From assembly GCA_902555065.1 (NCBI GenBank), contig CACDQQ010000008.1:1-40758 (forward strand): 40,758 nucleotides of DNA, in the 5' to 3' direction. Both the position numbers and the translations under genes were made by a program. This document shows, one piece after another, positions 34,520-40,758 of this stretch (positions are counted from its first letter, which is position 1; each line of letters begins with the position of its first letter). This DNA is from an uncultured Pelagibacteraceae bacterium (GTDB lineage: Bacteria; Pseudomonadota; Alphaproteobacteria; Pelagibacterales; Pelagibacteraceae). A model generated the notes under the pieces. The model was not told where the DNA came from and ran no database searches. It saw only the letters and a program-made list of their open reading frames with translations.

Positions 34520-35897
34520 ATTTTTCTCTATATTTTTTAACTACTCTTAAGGCCACAATATTCAAACAGAGCGTTACTAAAAATAATGACATACCTAAAG
34601 CAAATGCAGCTTGCGTTTTTGGGTCGCCAAAAGCTTGATCTCCAATTAATATTACAACAATTTGCGCTGTAATTGTTGAAGTAGATTCTAATGGATTTAA
34701 AGTTAAATTAGCAGCTAAACCAGAGGCCATAACAACTATCATTGTTTCTCCAATTGCTCTTGAAACACCAAGCAAAATAGATCCAACTATACCAGGCAAT
34801 GCTGCAGGAAAAATAACTTTTTTTATTGTTTCTGATTTGGTTGCTCCCATGGCATAACTTCCATCTCTTAAACTTTGAGGTACACTTGTAATCACATCGT
34901 CACTTAAACTTGAAATGAATGGTATAATCATAATGCCCATTACTCCGCCTGCCGCTAAAGCGCTTTCAGCTGAAACGTCTAAACCCATGCTATTACCTAT
35001 TTCCTTTAAAAAAGGTCCAACTGTTAGAGCAGCAAAAAATCCATAAACAACTGTTGGTATACCAGCTAAAATTTCAATTAAAGGTTTTGCGTATTGTCTA
35101 ACTTTAACTGATGCATACTCAGCCAAATAAATTCCACTCATTAGTCCAATAGGAATAGCAACACACATAGCTATGAAAGCAATAAAAAAAGTACCAGCAA
35201 AAATAGGGACTGCTCCAAAAGTATCGGAGTACATTGTCGGATCTAAAGCCTCTGAAGAATCTCTAACAAAAGCTTTTGCAGGATACCAATGAGTTCCAAA
35301 GACAAAATCAAATAATGGAATTACTTTAAAAAAATCTATAGTTTGAAATATAAGTGAAAATACTATTCCAACAGTAGTTAATATTGCAGCTAAAGAAGCT
35401 GTAAATAAAACTGCTTTCAAAAATTTTTCAACTGGTTCTCTTGTTCTAGAATTAGATGAAATTTTTTTATAAGCGTAAGCAACAGAGGCAATAATTATAG
35501 ATAATACTATAACAGCTTTTGAACTTTGAGCTATTGATCGAAGACTTAAATATTTTTCAGCTGAAGCCTCAATAAAAGGTGTAATTTCTCCGGTAAATTG
35601 TCCTCGAGACAATGCTTTTGTTTTTTCGTAAATTAAATTTAATTCATCATCAAGATAACCTTGATTTGAATAATCACTTAAGATTAATAGTTTTACAATT
35701 GTGGGCTCAAAAATTGCCCATAAAGAAAAAATTATAAAAGCTGGTATTGCACACCAAATTGCAAGATAATAACCATAAAATTGTGGTAATGCGGTTAATC
35801 TTTTATTTGTAGATTGAATTGTATATGCTTTTTTACGTCCAAAATAATAACTTGTGAAACCCAGAAGAACAATAAATATAAACAATATTAAGTTCAA
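34512..35897 (-). CDS. pstC: Phosphate ABC transporter permease PstC, long form, TTG start
   Basis: Membrane partner of PstA. Three extra N-terminal helices (about 1-16, 40-63, 125-142) with a periplasmic loop between the second and third precede the core, as in PstC_N-type proteins. The core has VPIFAGTFFIAFIAMCVAIP, ILAGIPTVVYGFFAALTVGP and the EAA-like DGSYAMGATKSETIKKVIFP. The 461 aa exceed E. coli PstC (319). The start is TTG at 35897 with a strong AAAGGAGA site 5 nt away, which fixes it. A terminator hairpin lies between it and pstS. Confidence 0.95.
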   Translation of the reverse strand: MNLILFIFIVLLGFTSYYFGRKKAYTIQSTNKRLTALPQFYGYYLAIWCAIPAFIIFSLWAIFEPTIVKLLILSDYSNQGYLDDELNLIYEKTKALSRGQFTGEITPFIEASAEKYLSLRSIAQSSKAVIVLSIIIASVAYAYKKISSNSRTREPVEKFLKAVLFTASLAAILTTVGIVFSLIFQTIDFFKVIPLFDFVFGTHWYPAKAFVRDSSEALDPTMYSDTFGAVPIFAGTFFIAFIAMCVAIPIGLMSGIYLAEYASVKVRQYAKPLIEILAGIPTVVYGFFAALTVGPFLKEIGNSMGLDVSAESALAAGGVMGIMIIPFISSLSDDVITSVPQSLRDGSYAMGATKSETIKKVIFPAALPGIVGSILLGVSRAIGETMIVVMASGLAANLTLNPLESTSTITAQIVVILIGDQAFGDPKTQAAFALGMSLFLVTLCLNIVALRVVKKYREKYE

Positions 35898-35932
35898 AGA
35901 ATCTCCTTTATTGAGGACTTTACTCTTATTTC

Positions 35933-35964
35933 AAAAAAAAGGGGTCTAAAAAGACCCCTTTTTT
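35933..35964 (-). terminator. Strong hairpin between pstS and pstC
   Basis: GGGGTCT (35941-35947) pairs with AGACCCC (35952-35958) around AAAA. Eight A precede and six T follow, so the stem can extend and the element has terminator features in both directions. It sits 25 bp after the pstS stop. It should end most transcripts after pstS and let a fraction continue into pstCAB-phoU-phoB. Confidence 0.92.
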
Positions 35965-35988
35965 AATTATTTGTTAACAGAGTAATAA

Positions 35989-37020
35989 TTAATTACCCAT
36001 AGCAACTAGCTTCGTAGCATTAGTTCTAGTTGTTTTATACAACTTAGAGTCTAATGGAACTAAACCAATATCTGCTAAGTAACCACCTTTTCCAATAGCT
36101 TTCTTAGTTGTGAATTCTTTCACAAACTCATGTAATCCTGGGATTACTCCAACGTGAGCTTTTTTCACATAGAAAAATAATGGTCTTGCAACTGCATAAC
36201 TGTAGTCTTGAATACTCGCTAGAGAGGGTTGTCCACCATCTATGCTAGCAGCTTGTAATTTATCTTTAGCAGCTAAGAAATAGCTGAAACCAAAGAAACC
36301 AAACATATCTTTATCTTGAGTTAACTTTTGGATGATTAAACTATCGTTTTCTCCTACTTCAATAGCAGCTCCATCTTCTCTGTAAAGTTTTTGTGGTTTT
36401 TTGTATTTTTTATTTCCAGCTTCAAAACCTGCTTTATAAAGAGCTTTAGCTTCTTTAGTCATACCTTTTTTCATTACTAGAGAATTCCAAGCATCTCTAG
36501 TTCCTGATGTTCCTGGTGGGATCATTACTGAAATTTTTTGTTTTGGTAAGCTAGGGTCAATTTGGTCCCAGGTTTTATAAATATTTGGAACTAACTTACC
36601 ATCAACTACTGTATGAGCAGCTAATGCTAAATATAATTGTTCTTTAGTAAAGTTTACTGGTTTTGCATCTTTGCTGTAAGCTAATGTAATACCATCGTTA
36701 CCAATTACGATCTCAACAATATCATTTACACCATTTTTCTTACATAGGGCTTTCTCTTTGTCTTTCATAGCTCTTGATGCATTTGTAATATCTGGATGTT
36801 GCTCACCAACACCAGCACAGAATAGTTTAGCTCCTCCACCAGTACCAGTCGACTCGATTACAGGAGTTTTGAATCCTGAACCACCAAATCTTTCAGCAAC
36901 AACAGTCGCGTAAGGGAATACTGTAGACGAACCAACTATCTTAATTTGATCTCTTGCTTGAGCAACAGTTGCTATTGATAGAGCAACTAAAGAAGCAATC
37001 ACTATAGTTAGTTTTTTCAT
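35989..37020 (-). CDS. pstS: Phosphate ABC transporter periplasmic binding protein
   Basis: Binds phosphate in the periplasm for PstCAB. The signal peptide is 1-22 (ends TVAQA before RDQIKI). The mature start IKIVGSSTVFPYATVVAERF holds the Ser/Thr phosphate contacts, ESTGTGGGAKLFCAG follows, and MIPPGTSGTRDAW has the third phosphate loop. The 343 aa are typical. Base composition looks more GC-rich than neighbours, in keeping with high expression. A PHO box lies 71 bp upstream of the start and a terminator lies just after the gene. Confidence 0.97.
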   Translation of the reverse strand: MKKLTIVIASLVALSIATVAQARDQIKIVGSSTVFPYATVVAERFGGSGFKTPVIESTGTGGGAKLFCAGVGEQHPDITNASRAMKDKEKALCKKNGVNDIVEIVIGNDGITLAYSKDAKPVNFTKEQLYLALAAHTVVDGKLVPNIYKTWDQIDPSLPKQKISVMIPPGTSGTRDAWNSLVMKKGMTKEAKALYKAGFEAGNKKYKKPQKLYREDGAAIEVGENDSLIIQKLTQDKDMFGFFGFSYFLAAKDKLQAASIDGGQPSLASIQDYSYAVARPLFFYVKKAHVGVIPGLHEFVKEFTTKKAIGKGGYLADIGLVPLDSKLYKTTRTNATKLVAMGN

Positions 37021-37090
37021 TATCTTTAATCCTTTCGTTATTTATTAATTAAAAGATGCCTGACTCGTATAAATTTATTGAATCTTTAAT

Positions 37091-37108
37091 ATTACAGAAT
37101 TATTACAG
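37091..37108 (-). promoter_or_regulatory. PHO box upstream of pstS
   Basis: On the minus strand CTGTAAT-AATT-CTGTAAT is two identical 7-bp direct repeats with a 4-bp spacer, the exact layout of PhoB sites. It lies 71 bp before the pstS ATG. An AT-rich stretch about 10 bp downstream (AATAAAT) is a plausible -10. Confidence 0.9.
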
Positions 37109-37129
37109 TTTTGTTAAAAACCTAACTTT

Positions 37130-37738
37130 TTAGTTGTATTTCATTGAGACAATAATCTCACTATTATCAGTTTCTAGACCACCTTTGCATGAAACTGGAT
37201 TTACGTTATCCTTAAAAGCAAGATCTGGGGTTGGTCTTAAGACAACTTCCAGTTTTACCAAATTAACTAATTCCTCAAGAATACTTTGGTCATAACGCCA
37301 TTTTGGCCAACTAGTAGGAGTAGAAAAAATAGATGTTAAATAGCTTGTCGCCATAGTAAACCTATAATTACTCATATTTTCATTTCTCAGTAAATGATCT
37401 CTAACAGAATTAAATATGTTTCGACATCTCAATGAATCTGACATGTAGTTCTCTTTTTTTAAATTTTCATTTACTGGAATTGAAACAATTAAATCTACTG
37501 TATTTCTCCAATAGGAACTGAGAACATCTATATATATATCTTCATACGGTACATCTTTATGTTTTTTTATTTCAGGATATGAACTTTTTAAGTCTTCCTG
37601 TAATCTAAAGATACCAATATCAAAAACAGTTAATTGCTGGTTTCTTAAAATTGTAGAAATATCTGATGCATTACTTTTAGTAATGATCGACATTAAAAAA
37701 AAAATAATAATTAAAATACTATGTAATATCTTAATCAT
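37130..37738 (-). CDS. Secreted 202-aa protein between phoR and pstS, unknown
   Basis: The signal peptide is 1-24 (hydrophobic core about 5-19, S-N-A before SDIST). The mature part is about 178 aa, mostly polar, with two Cys (in LRCRNIF and VSCKGGLE) that could form a disulfide. There is no lipobox, membrane helix or domain that I recognise. W-rich stretches (SSYWRNTV, SWPKWRYD) suggest a folded protein. It is on the same strand as phoR (94 bp upstream) and pstS (109 bp downstream). The position suggests a periplasmic role in phosphate acquisition, which is inference. Confidence 0.75.
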   Translation of the reverse strand: MIKILHSILIIIFFLMSIITKSNASDISTILRNQQLTVFDIGIFRLQEDLKSSYPEIKKHKDVPYEDIYIDVLSSYWRNTVDLIVSIPVNENLKKENYMSDSLRCRNIFNSVRDHLLRNENMSNYRFTMATSYLTSIFSTPTSWPKWRYDQSILEELVNLVKLEVVLRPTPDLAFKDNVNPVSCKGGLETDNSEIIVSMKYN

Positions 37739-37775
37739 AAATTAATTTTAAATAAACTAAGATACGAATCAACAA

Positions 37776-37792
37776 AAGATTTGTTAAATCTT
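37776..37792 (-). terminator. Possible weak terminator after phoR
   Basis: AAGATTT-GTT-AAATCTT is a 7-bp perfect stem with a 3-nt loop, followed on the minus strand by TTTTG. It sits 40 bp after the phoR stop and upstream of the 202-aa gene. The stem is AT-rich, so it may be too weak. Confidence 0.35.
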
Positions 37793-37832
37793 GGTTGAAT
37801 AAGAGTTAATTTTAAACAATTTTTTAAATTAA

Positions 37833-38981
37833 TTATTTTGTTGGAAGATATATCTTAATTTCAGTACCTTCATTAACTTTACTGAGAATCTCATAGTCAC
37901 CTCTGTGTTGAGATATAATATGTTTCATTATAGCTAAACCTAAACCTGTACCACCAACCTTTTTACTTTTTTCTGTATCTACTCTAAAAAATCTTTCAGT
38001 TATTCTTGGAATTAGCTGGTGAGGTATTCCAACACCTTCATCTTTAATGATAATGGCAATATTTTTATCAATTAATTTACCTTCACTGATTTGACTTTTT
38101 ACGTATATATTTTTTCCATCTTGTGAATATTTAATTGAATTATCAATTAAATTTGAAAATACAGTTAACAATTTATCATTATCACCAAAAACTAAGGTTG
38201 GTTCCATAAGTTCAATATGTAAATTGATTTTCTTTTTTTTAAGAATTAATTCAAAGTTACTTTTAATATTTGTAAAAAGATCATTTAAGCTCACAATTTT
38301 ATTAGGCTTGATATGTTCTTCCAATTCTATTCTACTTAAAATCAATAAATCATTGATTAGGTTTTCCATTCTTAATACTTGATCAGACATGATAGACATA
38401 AATTTTTTTTGCGCCTCTTGGTCTTTTGAAGCTGGTCCAAGAATAGTTTCTAACGAACCTTTAATCGAAACTAAAGGTGTTCTTAATTCATGACTCACAT
38501 TTGCAACAAAATCAGTTTTTAGTTTTTGTGCTTTTGTTATTTCTGTAAAATCTTTTAGAAACAATACGACAGAGTTTATTTCTGGAAACAAATGGGTCGG
38601 ACCAGGAATAACATAGATTTTGTAAAGTTGATAAGATGGTAAATTTATTTCTACATTGACATTTTTTGTAGTTTGATCTTTGATAGCCTCTTCAATCGTT
38701 TCTAATAATTTTGTATCTCTAATTACACTTGAAATATTTTTATCAATTAGTTTTTCTCCAAAACGTTGTTTTGCACTTTTGTTTAGATATTTGATTAAAT
38801 TATATTTATCTAAAGCAAAGAATTGATCTTCTAATTCTTCAATAATTACTCTTTTTCCTAAATCATCCTTATTAGTCTTGTTTACAACTGGTGCTGTGTT
38901 TTCTGGCTTAATATTTTTTTTAAATAAAAAATATAATAAAATGATTATTATAACTATAAGTATCAACTCTGCCCAAAACAT
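37833..38981 (-). CDS. phoR: Phosphate regulon sensor histidine kinase
   Basis: One N-terminal membrane helix (about 4-20), a PAS-like region (about 48-150, LEDQFFALDKYNLIKYLNKS), then HisKA with H164 in VANVSHELRTPLVSIKG. The ATPase domain has the N box (DNSIKYS, 280-286), G1 (DEGVGIP, 314-320), F box (ERFFRVD) and G2 (GTGLGLAI). The 382 aa and single helix without periplasmic sensor domain match PhoR, which reads phosphate through Pst and PhoU. It is separated from phoB by the whole pst operon and follows agt by 34 bp. Confidence 0.92.
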   Translation of the reverse strand: MFWAELILIVIIIILLYFLFKKNIKPENTAPVVNKTNKDDLGKRVIIEELEDQFFALDKYNLIKYLNKSAKQRFGEKLIDKNISSVIRDTKLLETIEEAIKDQTTKNVNVEINLPSYQLYKIYVIPGPTHLFPEINSVVLFLKDFTEITKAQKLKTDFVANVSHELRTPLVSIKGSLETILGPASKDQEAQKKFMSIMSDQVLRMENLINDLLILSRIELEEHIKPNKIVSLNDLFTNIKSNFELILKKKKINLHIELMEPTLVFGDNDKLLTVFSNLIDNSIKYSQDGKNIYVKSQISEGKLIDKNIAIIIKDEGVGIPHQLIPRITERFFRVDTEKSKKVGGTGLGLAIMKHIISQHRGDYEILSKVNEGTEIKIYLPTK

Positions 38982-39015
38982 GGATATGTTTTAACAAATG
39001 TAATGTATATTGTCT

Positions 39016-40023
39016 TTAATTATTAGGTGAAATATTTTCAAAAAATATTTTTGCCGTTTCCTCCCAAGAATATTTTTTTGCAAAATCAAGACAATCTTGA
39101 CGACTTACCTTCAAAGCTTTTAAAGCAGAGGTTTTCAAATCATTATCTAAAGTATCAATATTAGTACCCCCTAATATATCTTTAGGTCCCGGTACAGGGT
39201 AAGCTGCGACTGGTGTGCCACAATTTAAAGACTCTAAGACAACTATACCAAACGTATCTGTTTTACTTGGAAATACAAAAACATCAGATGATGCAAAATG
39301 AGAAGCTAATTCTCCATTTGTTTTCTCACCTAAAAAAATGTCTTTTGGAAACTTTTTTTTTAAATTGTTTAAATCAGGACCTTTACCAATTATAATTTTA
39401 GTACCTTCAAGATCTAAATCTAAAAATGCTTTGATATTTTTTTCAACAGCAACTCTTCCAACATATATCCATATAGGTCTTTTATAAGGTAAGTCTTTCT
39501 TAATGGGGTTTTTAAATGCACCATGATTACCTCCTCTGGTCCATGTAACCATTTTATTGTTATCAATACCTAAAGAAATTAATTCTTCACGCATAGATTC
39601 TGTTGTTACTAAAATTCTTTCAGCTTTATTATGAAAATTGCATAAAAATTTTTCTGACCATTTAGCTGGAATGATAGGCATATAAAGTTTCATGTATTTA
39701 TCAAATCTTGTGTGAAAACTTGTGGTAAATTTTAAGCCATTTTTAATGCAATGTCTTCGTGCCATAAACCCTAAGGGTCCTTCTGTTGCAATATGTATTG
39801 CATCAGGTTTAATTGATTTAATTAAGTTACTTACACGGGGCCAAACATTTAAGGACAATCTAATTTCATTATATTTTGGCATGGGCATGGTAAGAAATTG
39901 TTGAGGAGTAATATATTCAATAGTTTGACCTTGTGATTTAAGAATTTCACCAGTTTCGTGGAGAGTTCTTACAACACCATTAACTTGAGGGTAATAAGCA
40001 TCGGTAACAATTAATATTTTCAT
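39016..40023 (-). CDS. agt: Family 4 glycosyltransferase, probable diacylglycerol glycosyltransferase Agt
   Basis: The 335-aa GT-B enzyme starts MKILIVTDAYYPQVNGVVRT, with the acceptor-side SFHTRFDKYM and the donor-side IYVGRVAVEKNI and FPSKTDTFGIVVLE (the E-x7-E type motif). In alphaproteobacteria Agt makes glycosyl-diacylglycerol under phosphate limitation, and the gene pairs with plcP. Here it lies 3 bp after the PlcP-like gene and just before phoR, which strongly supports this role. Sugar donor (UDP-glucose or UDP-glucuronate) cannot be read from sequence. Confidence 0.85.
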   Translation of the reverse strand: MKILIVTDAYYPQVNGVVRTLHETGEILKSQGQTIEYITPQQFLTMPMPKYNEIRLSLNVWPRVSNLIKSIKPDAIHIATEGPLGFMARRHCIKNGLKFTTSFHTRFDKYMKLYMPIIPAKWSEKFLCNFHNKAERILVTTESMREELISLGIDNNKMVTWTRGGNHGAFKNPIKKDLPYKRPIWIYVGRVAVEKNIKAFLDLDLEGTKIIIGKGPDLNNLKKKFPKDIFLGEKTNGELASHFASSDVFVFPSKTDTFGIVVLESLNCGTPVAAYPVPGPKDILGGTNIDTLDNDLKTSALKALKVSRQDCLDFAKKYSWEETAKIFFENISPNN

Positions 40024-40026
40024 TCT

Positions 40027-40758
40027 TTAAGATGCTTTTTTGAATGAACCGATCCTGTTATTATCAATATTTTCTGAAATATATTCGTTTCTTTTTTTAT
40101 CCCAATAAATTATCTCAAAAGTTCCATCATATTTTTCTGCCAAGGCTGTACATGACTCAACCCAATCGCCACAATTTAAATAATTAACACCATCAAGATT
40201 TAAATTTTCAGCATGATGTATGTGTCCACAAATTATTCCATCAAATTTTTTCCTTTTTGCATATGAAGAAAGTGTGTTTTCATATTCACCTATAAATTTT
40301 ACAGCATTTTTTACCTTATATTTTAAAAATTTTGCCAATGACCAATAGTCTTTACCTCTCAATTTTCTAAAAAAATTTATAATAACATTAATTTTAAGTA
40401 ATAATTCATAGGCAATAGCTCCTAATTTAGAAAGCCATTTAGCATATTTCATTACTCCGTCCCAAGCATCACCATGAACAACTAAATATTTTTTTCCTAA
40501 CTGAGTTTCATGAATAACTCTATTTACTATTTTAATATCACCTAAATGCATTGGAATAAATTTTCTAAATACCTCATCATGATTTCCAATTATGTAAAAT
40601 ACTTTTGTCCCGTGCCTGGCTTTTCTCAATATTTTTTGTATGACATCATTATGCTCTTGAGGCCAATAGAAACTCTTTTGCATAGCCCAAACATCGATTA
40701 TATCTCCAACTAAATAAAGGTTCTCGGATCTTGAATTCTTAAAAAATTCTAAAAGCTT
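40027..40758 (-). CDS. plcP: PlcP-type metallophosphoesterase (5' end outside the window)
   Basis: Calcineurin-like phosphoesterase with metal motifs LVGDIIDVWAM (reading from the right edge), IIGNHDEV, VVHGDAWDG and ICGHIHHAEN. The frame stays open to 40,758, so an internal ATG at 40683 is not the start. FYWPQEHNDVIQKILRKARH and NCGDWVESCTALAEKYDG match PlcP of Sinorhizobium as I recall it, which cuts phospholipids to diacylglycerol. Annotation pipelines often call such proteins UDP-2,3-diacylglucosamine pyrophosphatase (LpxH), but the Agt and PhoR context favours PlcP. Confidence 0.85.
   Translation of the reverse strand, partial: KLLEFFKNSRSENLYLVGDIIDVWAMQKSFYWPQEHNDVIQKILRKARHGTKVFYIIGNHDEVFRKFIPMHLGDIKIVNRVIHETQLGKKYLVVHGDAWDGVMKYAKWLSKLGAIAYELLLKINVIINFFRKLRGKDYWSLAKFLKYKVKNAVKFIGEYENTLSSYAKRKKFDGIICGHIHHAENLNLDGVNYLNCGDWVESCTALAEKYDGTFEIIYWDKKRNEYISENIDNNRIGSFKKAS

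Noticed and set aside
40027..40758. LpxH (UDP-2,3-diacylglucosamine pyrophosphatase) for the right-edge gene
   Set aside because: The metal motifs fit both, but the WPQEHNDV and NCGDWVESCTA segments and the Agt/PhoR neighbours fit PlcP better, and no lipid A genes are near.

Overview
The window reads as a streamlined, very AT-rich alphaproteobacterial chromosome, most likely SAR11 (Pelagibacterales). The evidence is the composition (roughly 70% A+T by eye), near-complete coding density, many 1-20 bp gene overlaps, and an alphaproteobacterial housekeeping order (erpA, dgt, argS, small membrane protein, nagZ, scpA, scpB, tatABC, serS, yajC, secD, secF). I see no rRNA, tRNA, insertion sequence, phage gene or CRISPR array, and no gene-free stretch above 150 bp. 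The clade is inferred; no search was run.

Positions 1-17,900 are core functions. They hold the 5' part of gyrA with ssb (minus strand), divergent uvrA, and an orphan membrane protein resembling the N-terminal half of PuuD-type urate oxidase. Next is a long minus-strand run for protein export and information processing: dgt, argS, an 85-aa membrane protein, nagZ, scpAB, tatABC, serS, yajC, secDF. On the plus strand are erpA and xth, then on the minus strand a DpkA-like cyclic imino-acid reductase. A DsbA-fold HCCA-isomerase-like gene follows at 18,010.

Positions 18,600-24,930 form a zinc island. A textbook Zur palindrome (22,028-22,042) lies between two divergent units. One is znuA, a CobW/COG0523 GTPase, a WD40 protein and an 87-aa CHEPNC protein. 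The other is znuC, znuB, zur, a CSFC redoxin and a small membrane protein. ZnuA carries an unusually long His/Asp loop with an internal 93-bp-period duplication.

Positions 24,950-26,800 are a compact arsenic module: a 73-aa membrane protein, thioredoxin-type arsC, an aquaporin-family channel and a TTG-start NUDIX gene.

Positions 26,900-40,758 are a phosphate island: ppx, ppk, sixA, phoB, phoU, pstB, pstA, pstC, pstS, a 202-aa secreted unknown, phoR, and a glycosyltransferase plus metallophosphoesterase pair that matches Agt and PlcP of phospholipid-to-glycolipid remodelling. A 7-4-7 PHO box (CTGTAATAATTCTGTAAT) precedes pstS and a strong hairpin terminator separates pstS from pstC. Together the island would sense phosphate (PhoR/PhoB/PhoU), import it (Pst), store and mobilise polyphosphate (Ppk/Ppx) and save it by lipid exchange (PlcP/Agt). 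The arsenic module next door would deal with arsenate that enters with phosphate.

The best candidates for something not well described are the znuA-cobW-WD40-CHEPNC operon, the 202-aa protein between phoR and pstS, and the 73-aa leader gene of the arsenic module.
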